In this document: in pieces, positions 17,270-25,181 of the stretch
How the letters are laid out: each line of letters begins with the position of its first letter
Numbering within the stretch: position 1 is the stretch's first letter
The notes under the pieces: generated by a model
What the model was told of the DNA's origin: nothing
The model's database searches: none
The model's input: the letters and a program-made list of their open reading frames with translations, nothing else
Made by a program: the position numbers and the translations under genes
Source of the DNA: Caulobacter sp.
GTDB lineage: Bacteria > Pseudomonadota > Alphaproteobacteria > Caulobacterales > Caulobacteraceae
NCBI GenBank assembly: GCA_030678995.1
Contig: JAUXTQ010000064.1
Location: forward strand, 1 to 49,629
DNA: 49,629 nt
Reading direction: 5' to 3'

Positions 17270-17298
17270 AGGGACAGACACCTCCGGTGTCTGTCCCT
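17270..17298. repeat. Short REP-like hairpin, GGGACAGACACC family
   Basis: AGGGACAGACACC and its complement flank a 3-base TCC loop, a perfect 13-bp stem directly after the ThDP gene stop. Same family as the repeats at 26171, 37781 and 42284. Confidence 0.9.
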
Positions 17299-17312
17299 GT
17301 CCACAAAGAAAA

Positions 17313-17347
17313 AGCCCGCCGGATCGCTCCGGCGGGCTCTTCTGTTT
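17313..17347. terminator. Bidirectional Rho-independent terminator
   Basis: Perfect 11-bp stem AGCCCGCCGGA (17313-17323) with 17328-17338 and a TCGC loop. CTTCTGTTT follows on the plus strand and AAAGAAAAA precedes it, giving a T-rich run on the minus strand. It sits between convergent genes and probably ends both. Confidence 0.85.
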
Positions 17348-17363
17348 CGGGTCAGGCCAGCGA

Positions 17364-18707
17364 TCAGCCGCTGGTCTTGTTGGTGGCCAGCTTGCAGCCG
17401 CCGCCGACGCTGGACGCCTGGCGGCAGCTCAGCACTTCCTTCGGTGAGTTGGTGCTGGTCGGATAGACCATCACCCAGCCCGGCAGGCCGTCGGCGCAGG
17501 CAACCTCGACGTAGCCGTCGCCGGCGTCGCTCTTGCCGATCACCCGGGCGTCGGACACCACGCAGGAGCCCTTGCCCAGACCCTTGAGGTCCGCGCTCAG
17601 CTTGGGCATGGCCGCTTCCTTCGGCGAGAAGGTGCAGCGGTAGCCCTGCACCTCGGCGAGGATGCAGTTGTAGACGCGGCCGGGACCTTCGGCGTCGAAC
17701 ACCGCCACGGCGCCGTCCGGCCGGTCCGAGCACTTCAGCTCGACCACTTCCTGGCGGGCCACGCGGGTCGGGAACAGGGCGTACTTCTCGACATTGCAGG
17801 GGAAGCCGGCCTTGCCGGCCAGGCGGCTGTAGAGGCCGGCCTGTTCGGTCTGGGCCTGACGGGCGTCGGTCAGGGTGCATTCGGCCCCGCCCGGGGCGTT
17901 GGCGCAGTCGATGGCGCGGGCCAGCGAACCGTTGGAGGCGCGCTCCAGCACGTAGCCCTTGCCGTCCGCGCAGGCGACCTCGAAGTAGAGGGAGCCGGTG
18001 GTGGAGGCGAGGATGTAGCGCTTGTCCTTCACGACGCAGTTCTTGCCCGACGCGGCGGCCAGGGTGTCGACCATGGCCAGCTGGGATTCGCGGCTGGTCA
18101 GCTCGCAGAACAGGTTGCCGCCGGCTTCGTAGGCGAGGCACGTGTTGGCCTTGACCTCGGCGTTGGCGTCGGCCGGATACGAGGCCACCAGGATGAAGCC
18201 GTAGCCGCCCTGGCAGGACACTTCAAAGAAGGTGTTCCTGGTGCTGGCGCCGATGGAACGGGCCTTGTCGACGGCGCAGGTGACGCCCGACTTGGCGACG
18301 AACGGCGCGAGCGCCTGGATCGGATCGGCGTTGGCGGCCAGTTTGCAGGCCAGCGAGCCGGGCTTGCCGTCCGGGCCGGGCTTGCCCGTCTCGATGCAGG
18401 GGTAGTAGGCGGGCTTGGGGTCATCCTTCTTGGCGACCAGCACGCCGCCCAGACCCGGGTTGCAGGCCACTTCGTAGTAGCTCTGGCCGGACTTCTTGTC
18501 CTCGCCGATCCAGCGGGCATCGGAGACGGTGCAGGCCAGACCCGCCGCCGTGACGAGCGCCGGCGTGTCGGTCATGCCCTTCTCGCGGTACTTGGGGTCG
18601 ATGCCGTCGGCCGGGGCCGTCGGCTTCTTCGCCGCGAACGCCGCCGACGCGGGCGCCATCACGACAAGCGCTAGAACGGCCGCCAGGCCGATCCTGATGA
18701 TCTTCAT
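17364..18707 (-). CDS. Secreted protein with five tandem four-cysteine repeats
   Basis: A 447-residue protein with a signal peptide (MKIIRIGLAAVLALVVMAPA, cleavage near ASAAFA). The mature part is five repeats of about 80 residues, each with four cysteines: 59/82/104/121, 144/165/190/201, 224/246/268/277, 304/326/348/358 and 382/404/428/438. No cysteine falls outside this pattern. Each unit follows the plan C-x-V-x-DAR-x-IG...YYEVAC-x-(D/N)G-x-G-x-VL...C...C-x-L, with a spacing of 21-23 between the first two cysteines. Two disulfides per repeat and a beta-rich fold are inferred. I know no named family. ATG 18707 is preceded by CAGGAG. A bidirectional terminator follows. Confidence 0.82.
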   Translation of the reverse strand: MKIIRIGLAAVLALVVMAPASAAFAAKKPTAPADGIDPKYREKGMTDTPALVTAAGLACTVSDARWIGEDKKSGQSYYEVACNPGLGGVLVAKKDDPKPAYYPCIETGKPGPDGKPGSLACKLAANADPIQALAPFVAKSGVTCAVDKARSIGASTRNTFFEVSCQGGYGFILVASYPADANAEVKANTCLAYEAGGNLFCELTSRESQLAMVDTLAAASGKNCVVKDKRYILASTTGSLYFEVACADGKGYVLERASNGSLARAIDCANAPGGAECTLTDARQAQTEQAGLYSRLAGKAGFPCNVEKYALFPTRVARQEVVELKCSDRPDGAVAVFDAEGPGRVYNCILAEVQGYRCTFSPKEAAMPKLSADLKGLGKGSCVVSDARVIGKSDAGDGYVEVACADGLPGWVMVYPTSTNSPKEVLSCRQASSVGGGCKLATNKTSG

Positions 18708-18846
18708 TGTCCAACTCCTGGCAGAATCCTCGCGCGGACTTAAACGCGCGCTTTTTTCGAGGGTCAAGATCACGCAACCGACTGGCGGAATTGCGGCGCG
18801 GGGCTGAACAGCCGATGATGGCCCGGTTCATCGGGAGTGCAGCAAG

Positions 18847-19920
18847 TTGCGGGACGGCATTGAGGAGACGGCGACCGAGGTTCGGCGGCCGAAACTCGAC
18901 TACCCCTTCGAGACCGGGCCCGCCCCCGGGACAGGCGAGGCGGTCGATGTCGCGCCCGGCGTCAAGTGGTTCCGCATGCCGCTGGGCGGGGCGCTGCAGT
19001 TCATCAATGTCTGGGCCATCGAGGACGGCGAGGGCTGGTGCATCGTCGATACTGGCATGCAGACCCGCGACACCTCGCAGGCCTGGCGCACCGCCTTCAA
19101 GGACGCCCTGGGCGGCCGGCCGATCACCCGGGTGATCGTCACCCATCTGCATCCCGACCACATCGGCCTGGCCGGCTGGATGACCCGCAAGTTCAACTGC
19201 CGCCTGTGGATGACGCGGCTGGAATACCTGCAGTGCCGCATGCTGGTGGCCGACACCGGCCGCGAGGCGCCCGAGGACGGCATCAACTTCTACAAGGCCG
19301 CCGGCTGGGACGAGGACGCCATCGAGAACTACCGCACCCGCTTCGGCGGCTTCGGCAAGGCGATCTACCAGCTGCCCGACAGCTATCGCCGGGTGGACGA
19401 CGGCGAGGAGTTCGACATCGGCGGGCGCACCTGGCGGATTGTCACCGGCAACGGCCATTCGCCGGACCATGCCTGCCTCTACTGCCCGGAGGCGAAACTG
19501 CTGATTTCGGGCGACCAGGTGCTGCCGCGCATCTCGTCCAACGTCTCGGTCTTCCCGACCGAGCCGGACGCCGATCCGCTGTCCGACTGGATGACCTCCT
19601 GCGCCAAGGTGAAGCGCGAGGTGCCCGACGAGGTGCTGGTGCTGCCGGCGCACAATGATCCGTTCCACGGCCTGCACGCCCGGCTCGACCACCTGATCAA
19701 CGGCCACGAACGGTCGCTGGGCCGGCTCGAGGCGGTGCTCGGCAAGGAACCGAAGCGGGCCATCGACGTCTTCGGCGCCCTGTTCGCCCGGCCCATCGGC
19801 CCCGAACTGGTCGGTATGGCCACCGGCGAAAGCCTGGCCCACATCAACTGCCTGATCGAACGCGGCAAGGCGGTGGCAGAAGCCGACGCCCACGGGGTGA
19901 TCTGGTACCGGGCGGCTTAA
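18847..19920 (+). CDS. Metallo-beta-lactamase-fold hydrolase
   Basis: A 357-residue MBL-fold enzyme. The metal-binding motif THLHPDHIG (His100, His102, Asp104, His105) is followed by GNGHSPDHACLY (His204) and the bridging aspartate in ISGDQVLP (Asp223). The C-terminal segment LPAHNDPFHGLHARLDHLINGHERSL matches the winged-helix extension seen in thioesterase-like and LACTB2-like relatives. The substrate may be a thioester, but this is inference. The start is TTG 18847 with GGGAG nine bases upstream; the next in-frame ATG (about 18975) would delete the first strands of the fold. It is divergent from the cysteine-repeat gene. Confidence 0.87.
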   Translation: MRDGIEETATEVRRPKLDYPFETGPAPGTGEAVDVAPGVKWFRMPLGGALQFINVWAIEDGEGWCIVDTGMQTRDTSQAWRTAFKDALGGRPITRVIVTHLHPDHIGLAGWMTRKFNCRLWMTRLEYLQCRMLVADTGREAPEDGINFYKAAGWDEDAIENYRTRFGGFGKAIYQLPDSYRRVDDGEEFDIGGRTWRIVTGNGHSPDHACLYCPEAKLLISGDQVLPRISSNVSVFPTEPDADPLSDWMTSCAKVKREVPDEVLVLPAHNDPFHGLHARLDHLINGHERSLGRLEAVLGKEPKRAIDVFGALFARPIGPELVGMATGESLAHINCLIERGKAVAEADAHGVIWYRAA

Positions 19921-19936
19921 GGGGCGCTGAATTCAA

Positions 19937-20392
19937 ATGATTGCCGCTCTAGCGATCCTGGCGCTCGTTGCGTCTTCGTCGGAGCCAGCTTCGAAGCCGA
20001 CCCTCCGGCTCGCCCGAAACAGCCAGATCGTTTTCCTTGTGCCTGTCGAGAGTCTGAGTCGTCAGGGCAAGATCGCGAAGGCGGTGCTGGTTTCGATCTA
20101 CGAGACGCCCGATGAGTCGTGGGAGCTGGCGCGGCGCGACCTCGACCTTGAGATCGACTGCGACGCTGGCCTGATCAGGTACACAGCGATGACCGGCTAC
20201 GACCTGCAGGGCCGGATCATCGCGGACGCGCGCCTGCCGGCTGAGTGGGAAGGGATCGGCGAGTTTCCACCGTTCGTGAGTCTTGTTGAGCTTGCTTGTG
20301 ATGGGCGAAGGAGCTCGCTGGTTCAGATGGGTAGTCTGGCCGAAGCAGAAGCGGCTGCGCGGGCAGAACTTGACGCGGAGCGCAGCCGGTAA
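19937..20392 (+). CDS. Hypothetical exported protein
   Basis: A 151-residue protein with an N-terminal hydrophobic signal (MIAALAILALVASSS). The core SWELARRDLDLEIDCDAGLIRYTAMTGYD fits a pattern seen in small exported proteins of the surface-adhesin-E type: an aspartate-cysteine, then arginine-tyrosine, a later tryptophan and a second cysteine (LVELACDG). Two cysteines could form one disulfide. The base composition looks less GC-rich than its neighbours. It begins 16 bases after the MBL-fold gene and may be cotranscribed. Function unknown. Confidence 0.65.
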   Translation: MIAALAILALVASSSEPASKPTLRLARNSQIVFLVPVESLSRQGKIAKAVLVSIYETPDESWELARRDLDLEIDCDAGLIRYTAMTGYDLQGRIIADARLPAEWEGIGEFPPFVSLVELACDGRRSSLVQMGSLAEAEAAARAELDAERSR

Positions 20393-20402
20393 CCTGCGAG
20401 TT

Positions 20403-20445
20403 GCTTCACATGCGAACTTGATGTTTCGTATGTGAAGCATATATT
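20403..20445 (+). promoter_or_regulatory. marR promoter with palindromic operator
   Basis: GCTTCACATGCGAA (20403-20416) pairs with TTCGTATGTGAAGC (20425-20438) with one mismatch and an 8-base centre. A -35-like TTGATG (20418-20423) lies in the centre, and a -10-like TATATT (20440-20445) follows at 16-base spacing. Transcription would start near 20452, almost at the marR ATG (20454). A bound repressor would block the promoter, the usual mode of MarR autoregulation. Confidence 0.75.
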
Positions 20446-20453
20446 GACGTTCG

Positions 20454-20891
20454 ATGAGCCCCCGCCCGACCTTCTACACCCTGCTGAAAGCGGCCAACAA
20501 ACGCGTCGAACGCTGGATCGAGGCGGAGGCGGTGCAGATCGAGGGTCTGTCGGCCGCCCAGGCCGGGCTGGTGCTGTTTCTCGGCAAATTCGACGGGGCG
20601 GCCATCGGCGACGCCGCCGAGGCCCTCGACGTGGCGCCTTCGGCCATGACCGGCCTGGTCGACCGCATGACCCGCGCCGGCTTCGTCGAACGCCGACCCG
20701 ACCCGAAGGACGGCCGCGGCCAGCGGCTGCATCTCACCGACCAGGGCTGGACCGCCCGCAACGAGGCGGTCCGGCTGCTGGCCGATCTCAACCAGCGCAT
20801 GACCGAGGGCCTCTCGCCGGAGCAGGCGGAGACCGTCGCCCGCTGGCTGGAGACCATCGCGACCAAATTCTCACGAGAGGACCTGACATGA
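20454..20891 (+). CDS. MarR family transcriptional regulator
   Basis: A 145-residue winged-helix regulator of the MarR family, normally a dimer that releases DNA when a small molecule, often phenolic, binds. The DNA-binding part is AAIGDAAEALDVAPSAMTGL (about residues 49-68) with the wing FVERRPDPKDGRGQRLHLTDQG. It has a palindromic operator directly upstream, so autorepression is likely. Its stop overlaps the SDR start as ATGA, making the SDR the probable regulated enzyme. The start at 20454 has no Shine-Dalgarno and would be on an almost leaderless transcript. Confidence 0.92.
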   Translation: MSPRPTFYTLLKAANKRVERWIEAEAVQIEGLSAAQAGLVLFLGKFDGAAIGDAAEALDVAPSAMTGLVDRMTRAGFVERRPDPKDGRGQRLHLTDQGWTARNEAVRLLADLNQRMTEGLSPEQAETVARWLETIATKFSREDLT

Positions 20892-21856
20892 CCGACCGCA
20901 TCACATCCCCCTTCGGGGCCTTCACGCCGGCCCGCGACGTGGTCGCCGGCATCGACCTGAGCGGCAAGACCGCCATCGTCACCGGCGCCGCGACCGGCAT
21001 CGGCATCGAGACCGCCCGCGCCCTGGCCGAGGCCGGCGCGCAGGTGGTCATCGCCGCCCGCAAGCCGGACCTCGCCGCCGACGCCATCGCCGACATCGAC
21101 AAGACCGCCCCGGGCAAGACCCGGTTCGAGATGCTCGACCTGTCGGAGCTGGCCTCGGTGCGCGCCTTCGCCGGCCGCTGGGGCGCCAAGCCGCTGCACA
21201 TCCTGATCAACAACGCAGCCGTCATGGCCTGTCCGCTGGACCGCACCAAGGACGGGTTCGAGATGCAGATCGGCACCAACCACTTCGGCCACTTCCTGCT
21301 GAGCGTCCTGCTGGTCCCGGCGCTGGAGGCTGGCGCGAAACAGGCCGGCAAGCCGTCACGCCTGGTGGCCCTGTCCTCGATCGGCCACCGCCGGTCGGAC
21401 ATCAACTGGGACGACGTCAACTATATCACCCGGCCCTACGACAAGTGGGAGAGCTACGGCCAGGCCAAGACGGCCAACGCCCTGTTCGCGGTGGGCTTTC
21501 ACAAGCGGTTCAAGGATCGCGGCATCACCGCCAACGCGGTCATGCCCGGCGGCATCATGACCCCGCTGCAGCGGCACATGCAGCACGAGGAAATGGTCGC
21601 CATGGGTTGGATCGACCCGGACACCGGCAAGATCCGCGACGGCTTCAAAACCCCCGAGCAGGGCGCCTCGACCAGCGTCTGGGCGGCGGTGGGTCCGGAG
21701 CTGGAGGGCGTGGGCGGCCTCTATCTTGAGAACTGTGGCCAGGCCTTGCCCTGGAGCAAGGAGTCCCCGTTCACCGGCGTGATGCCCCACGCGCTGGACC
21801 CGGCGAGCGCCGACCGTCTCTGGGCGCTGTCGGTGGAGACGGTGGGAGCGGGCTGA
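20888..21856 (+). CDS. Short-chain dehydrogenase (retinol-dehydrogenase-like SDR)
   Basis: A 322-residue NAD(P)-dependent SDR. The cofactor motif TGAATGIGIE is at about residues 33-42, the NNAAVM motif near 110, the catalytic serine in LVALSSIGHRR and the Tyr/Lys pair in SYGQAKTANALF. The long C-terminus (PWSKESPFTGVMPHALDP...) is typical of the WWOX/RDH-like group. It is translationally coupled to the MarR gene through ATGA and so is likely induced by the MarR ligand. Substrate unknown; an alcohol or ketone of a xenobiotic or lipid is possible. Confidence 0.9.
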   Translation: MTDRITSPFGAFTPARDVVAGIDLSGKTAIVTGAATGIGIETARALAEAGAQVVIAARKPDLAADAIADIDKTAPGKTRFEMLDLSELASVRAFAGRWGAKPLHILINNAAVMACPLDRTKDGFEMQIGTNHFGHFLLSVLLVPALEAGAKQAGKPSRLVALSSIGHRRSDINWDDVNYITRPYDKWESYGQAKTANALFAVGFHKRFKDRGITANAVMPGGIMTPLQRHMQHEEMVAMGWIDPDTGKIRDGFKTPEQGASTSVWAAVGPELEGVGGLYLENCGQALPWSKESPFTGVMPHALDPASADRLWALSVETVGAG

Positions 21857-21865
21857 GGTTTGTCC

Positions 21866-22010
21866 TCTCCCTCCCCTTCATGGGGAGGGTGGACGGCCGA
21901 AGGCCGGACGGGTGGGGGAGTGGAGCGCCACCCCGACACATCCAGCACGGCGTCTGACCTCCCCACCCTGTCGGCTTCGCCGACGTCCCTCCCCATGAAG
22001 GGGAGGGAGG
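21866..22010. repeat. Long inverted repeat, CTCTCC/GGAGAG family
   Basis: Arms containing CCTCCCCTTCATGGGGAGGG (left, from about 21869) and its complement (right, to about 22010) enclose further hairpins such as GCCGAAGGC. The right end supplies a GGAGG run upstream of the following acetyltransferase. The arm core is the same as in the repeat at 25047-25175. Confidence 0.85.
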
Positions 22011-22025
22011 GTTACGCTACCCCCC

Positions 22026-22526
22026 ATGATCGACTCCGCTATGCCCCGCCTGTCCGTCCGCCCGGCCCGTCCCGGCGACGCGGACATCATCCTGGGCTTC
22101 ATCCAGGCCCTGGCCGATTACGAGAAGCTGCGCCATGAGGCCGATCTGGCCCTGGCGGATGTCGAGCGGTCGTTCTTCGGCGTCGCCCCGCGGGTGTTCT
22201 GCGACATCGCCGAGCTGGACGGGAGTCCGGTCGGCTTCGCCGTCTGGTTCTACAGCTATTCCACCTTCCGCGGCCGCCACGGGATTTATCTGGAGGACCT
22301 CTATGTCGATGCGGCGGCGCGGGGCCAGGGGGCGGGCAGGGCGCTGCTGGCGGGACTCGCTCGCCGTTGCCGGGACGAGAGCCTGCCGCGCCTCGACTGG
22401 GCGGTTCTGGACTGGAACGCGCCGTCGATCGCCTTCTATGACGCCCTGGGCGCCGAAGCGCTGGACGGCTGGACCACCCGGCGGCTGACCGGCGCGCCGC
22501 TTGAGCGGCTGGCGGAGGCGGCATGA
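22026..22526 (+). CDS. GNAT acetyltransferase (diamine acetyltransferase-like)
   Basis: A 166-residue GNAT enzyme transferring acetyl from acetyl-CoA to an amine. The order ILGFIQALADYEKL, GFAVWFYSYSTFRGRHGIYL, LEDLYVDAAARGQGAGRALL (acetyl-CoA loop) and WNAPSIAFYDALGA closely follows the spermidine/spermine acetyltransferase subgroup. Start ATG 22026 is used; ATG 22041 is an alternative. The nearest purine-rich ribosome site is supplied by the upstream repeat. It overlaps the next acetyltransferase by four bases. Confidence 0.87.
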   Translation: MIDSAMPRLSVRPARPGDADIILGFIQALADYEKLRHEADLALADVERSFFGVAPRVFCDIAELDGSPVGFAVWFYSYSTFRGRHGIYLEDLYVDAAARGQGAGRALLAGLARRCRDESLPRLDWAVLDWNAPSIAFYDALGAEALDGWTTRRLTGAPLERLAEAA

Positions 22527-23134
22527 GCGCGCCGCCCGACACGGTTCTGCAGGTGTCGACCGAGGAGGCCGCCGCAATCCGCGAGGCGGTGCTCACGGCG
22601 GACCTCGCCACCCTGGGGCCAGGCCGCGGTCTCGCCGGACCACAGGACGCGTCGGACCTGACCGACTTCCTCGCCGACCCGCGCGTGACCGACGCCATTT
22701 ACGACCTGCCCCGGCCCTTCACCCTGGCCAACGTCGCTCGCTGGATCGCCGAGTCCGAGGCGCTAAGGCGGGAGGGCAGGCGACTGTTGATCCTGACACG
22801 TGACGAACAGGGGGTGATCGCCGGCTACAGCTGCGTCAGCGTCTGGCCGGACCGTTCCGCCGCCGAGTTGGCCGGCGCCCTGCGGGCGGATCGCCAGAGC
22901 GGCGGCCAGGGCGGGGCGGGGGCCCTGCACACCTTCGGCTGGATTTTCGACACCCTGGGAGTCCGGCTGATGTGCCTGACGGCGGCGATCGACAACATCC
23001 GTTCGGCGAAGCTGATCGACGCGGCCGGGTTCGTCCGCATGGGAACCCGAGACGCCGTGCGGCCCGACGGAACGACCCGCGTCTCGCTCTACTGGGAGGT
23101 CACCCGCGAGCAATGGCGCACTCGCTGGGGCTGA
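22523..23134 (+). CDS. GNAT family acetyltransferase
   Basis: A 203-residue protein of the RimJ/RimL-like GNAT type. Visible elements are the strand LLILTRDEQGVIAGYSCVSVWP, the variable acceptor region, and IDNIRSAKLIDAAGFVRMGTRDAV, where the asparagine and the KLIDAAGF motif match the C-terminal GNAT signature. The acetyl-CoA loop is poorly conserved, since the expected Q/RxxGxG/A stretch is replaced by GGQGGAGALHTFG. It is translationally coupled (ATGA) to the preceding GNAT gene. Acceptor unknown. Confidence 0.75.
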   Translation: MSAPPDTVLQVSTEEAAAIREAVLTADLATLGPGRGLAGPQDASDLTDFLADPRVTDAIYDLPRPFTLANVARWIAESEALRREGRRLLILTRDEQGVIAGYSCVSVWPDRSAAELAGALRADRQSGGQGGAGALHTFGWIFDTLGVRLMCLTAAIDNIRSAKLIDAAGFVRMGTRDAVRPDGTTRVSLYWEVTREQWRTRWG

Positions 23135-23199
23135 CGGGGCGGGGTTGCCAGACCTGGCCGGAACCGTCACGCTCCGCCCATGACGACGGGAGATCGACG

Positions 23200-23511
23200 A
23201 TGAACACGCTCGCTATCGCCTCGTTGGCCGCCTCCGCGCTGATCGCGTCGGCCGCCGTGGCCCAACCGGTCAACACCATCGTGGACTCGAGCGCGCCGCC
23301 CGCGCCGACCGACGTCCAGGTCAACAGGGACGGCAAGATCTGCAAGATCCTGGTCGTCACCGGCAGCCGCGTGCCGCAACAAAAGATCTGTCTGACCAAA
23401 GAGCAGTGGGCAGCGAAGTCGGATGGCGCGAAGGAAGCCCTCGATGGGCTGCAGCGCTCCGGCCTGACCCGCAACTGCATCGGCCAGCCCGGCGGCGGCT
23501 GCGGTCAGTGA
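23200..23511 (+). CDS. Small exported protein, first of a tandem pair
   Basis: A 103-residue protein with a signal peptide (MNTLAIASLAASALIASAAVA). The mature part carries ICKILVVTGSRVPQQKICL, then TKEQWAAKS and a C-terminal LTRNCIG with a glycine-rich tail. The same arrangement occurs in the next gene, which overlaps its stop (GTGA), so they are paralogues made together. Cysteines at corresponding places suggest conserved disulfides. Function unknown; the pattern is one I associate with small periplasmic proteins of Caulobacterales and sphingomonads. Confidence 0.72.
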   Translation: MNTLAIASLAASALIASAAVAQPVNTIVDSSAPPAPTDVQVNRDGKICKILVVTGSRVPQQKICLTKEQWAAKSDGAKEALDGLQRSGLTRNCIGQPGGGCGQ

Positions 23512-23825
23512 TTGGACGGACGATCACGGCCGCGGCGCTGTTCGCTCTGATAGCGACGACCGCCTCGGCCGGACCGGCCGGACAGGTCCAGGCCGAGCCC
23601 ACCACCGTGGCGCCGGCCCTCGCGCAGGCAGCTCCCGCGCCGACGCGGGGGAAGGACAGGCCGGACGAAGTGGTCTGCAAGCGAATGGCCATTTCCGGCA
23701 CCCGCGTCATGGGGTCGAAGACCTGCATGACCCGGCGGGACTGGAAGTCGATGGAAGGCCGCGGCATGGAAGACGTCGAGGCCGCCATGCGAGCCGCCCG
23801 GACACGCAACTGCGCCGGCTTCTGA
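23508..23825 (+). CDS. Small exported protein, second of a tandem pair
   Basis: A 105-residue protein starting at GTG 23508, which overlaps the preceding stop codon. A signal peptide (ITAAALFALIATTASA) leads to VCKRMAISGTRVMGSKTCM, TRRDWKSM and a final TRNCAGF, the same motif order as its upstream neighbour. The two share about a 45-residue core with three matching cysteines. It ends seven bases from the convergent thiolase stop. Function unknown. Confidence 0.7.
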   Translation: MIGRTITAAALFALIATTASAGPAGQVQAEPTTVAPALAQAAPAPTRGKDRPDEVVCKRMAISGTRVMGSKTCMTRRDWKSMEGRGMEDVEAAMRAARTRNCAGF

Positions 23826-23832
23826 CCTCCGG

Positions 23833-25029
23833 TCAGGCCCGCTCGAACACCGCGGCGATGCCCTGGCCGCCGCCGATGCACATGGTTTCGAGGCCATAGC
23901 GGCCGTCGCGACGGTGCAGTTCGCGCAGCAGGTTGGCGAGGATCCGGCCGCCGGTGGCGCCGATGGGATGGCCGAGCGAGATGCCGCTGCCGTTGACGTT
24001 CAGCTTGTCGCGGTGGTCCCAGCCCCAGCCCTTGAGCACGGCCAGCACTTGCGGGGCGAAGGCCTCGTTCAGCTCCACCAGATCGATGTCCTTCCAGCCC
24101 ATGCCGGTGCGGGCGAACAGCCGCTCGACCGCCGGCACGGGGCCGATGCCCATGCGCGAGGGGTCGCAGCCGGCCGCGGCCCAGCTGACGAACCAGCCCA
24201 TCGGGTCGAGGTTCAGCTCGGCCAGCTTGTCCTCGGCCACCACCAGGCAGGCGGCGGCGGCGTCGTTCTGCTGGCTGGCGTTGCCGGCGGTGACCACGCC
24301 GTCCTTCTCAAGCGCGCGCAGCTTGCCCAGCGACTCCATCGAGGCGTCGGGGCGGAAGCCCTCGTCCTTCTCGAAGATGACCGGGTCGCCCTTCTTCTGC
24401 GGCACGGCGACCTTGATCAGCTCGTCGTCGAACTTGCCGTCAGCCCAGGCTTGCGTGGCCCGCTGGTGGCTCATGACGGCGTATTCGTCGGATTGCTCGC
24501 GGGTGATGCCGTAGTCGCGGGCCAGGTTGTCGGCGGTCTCGATCATGCCGCTGATCACGCCGAACCGGCTGATCGGCTGGCTCATCACCCGGCCGCGGCT
24601 CAGGCGGTCGTGCATGGTCACCGAGCCCATGCGGGCCCCATTGCGCATGTCGGTGGTGTAGTATTCGACGTTGCTCATGCTCTCGACGCCGCCGGCCACG
24701 ACCACGTCGGCCGTGCCGGTCTGGACCATCATCGCCGCGTTGACGATCGCCTGCAGCCCGCTGCCGCAGCGCCGGTCCAGCTGGTAGCCGGGGACGCTGA
24801 TCGGCAGGTCGGCGGCCAGGGCCGACCAGCGGGCGATGCAGGGCGCCTCGCCGTTGCCGTAGCCCTGGGCGAAGATCACGTCGTCGATCCGCTCGGGGTC
24901 GATCTTCGTCCGCTCCACGAGCGCCTTGAGGATCACCGCCCCCAGTTCCCCGGCGGTCATGCTGGCGAGGCCGCCCTGGAACTTGCCGACGGCGGTGCGG
25001 ATCGGCGTGACGATGGCGGCGCGGCGCAT
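23833..25029 (-). CDS. Acetyl-CoA acyltransferase (thiolase)
   Basis: A 398-residue thiolase that cleaves 3-ketoacyl-CoA (or condenses acyl-CoAs). The acylated cysteine is in LDRRCGSGLQAI, the catalytic histidine in NVNGSGISLGHPIGATG and the second cysteine in CIGGGQG near the C-terminus. EAFAPQVLAVLKGW and VAGGVESMSN are further family marks. The start at 25029 (MRRAAIVTPIRTAVGKF) is the standard one. Just upstream on the same strand, beyond a repeat, is an MFE-2-type SDR, consistent with a beta-oxidation role. Substrate chain length cannot be read. Confidence 0.93.
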   Translation of the reverse strand: MRRAAIVTPIRTAVGKFQGGLASMTAGELGAVILKALVERTKIDPERIDDVIFAQGYGNGEAPCIARWSALAADLPISVPGYQLDRRCGSGLQAIVNAAMMVQTGTADVVVAGGVESMSNVEYYTTDMRNGARMGSVTMHDRLSRGRVMSQPISRFGVISGMIETADNLARDYGITREQSDEYAVMSHQRATQAWADGKFDDELIKVAVPQKKGDPVIFEKDEGFRPDASMESLGKLRALEKDGVVTAGNASQQNDAAAACLVVAEDKLAELNLDPMGWFVSWAAAGCDPSRMGIGPVPAVERLFARTGMGWKDIDLVELNEAFAPQVLAVLKGWGWDHRDKLNVNGSGISLGHPIGATGGRILANLLRELHRRDGRYGLETMCIGGGQGIAAVFERA

Positions 25030-25046
25030 GGAAGGCTCCGAGAATT

Positions 25047-25175
25047 CTCCCTCCCCTTCATGGGGAGGGTGGCCCGAAGGGCCGGGTGGGGAATGACGCC
25101 GCCGCACCGGAGTGGCGGGTTACCTCCCCACCCTCGGCTGCTGCGCAGCCTCTCCCTCCCCATGAAGGGGAGGGA
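25047..25175. repeat. Long inverted repeat, CTCTCC/GGAGAG family
   Basis: Arms with CTCCCTCCCCTTCATGGGGA on the left (from 25047) and the complement on the right (to about 25175) enclose smaller hairpins. Close copy of the arm core at 21866-22010. Lies between the thiolase and the SDR, both on the minus strand. Confidence 0.87.
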
Positions 25176-25181
25176 AGTTGA

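Noticed and set aside
14210..17281. A 1023-codon open frame on the minus strand
   Set aside because: It lies opposite two clear enzyme genes; the translation is rich in Arg, Gly, His and Gln with no domain and reflects codon bias of the other strand.
18731..18757. CGCGCG-GACTTAAA-CGCGCG hairpin followed by a T-run, terminator-like on the plus strand
   Set aside because: No plus-strand gene ends nearby; the stem is only six pairs and lies in the promoter region of the minus-strand cysteine-repeat gene, so I do not call a terminator.
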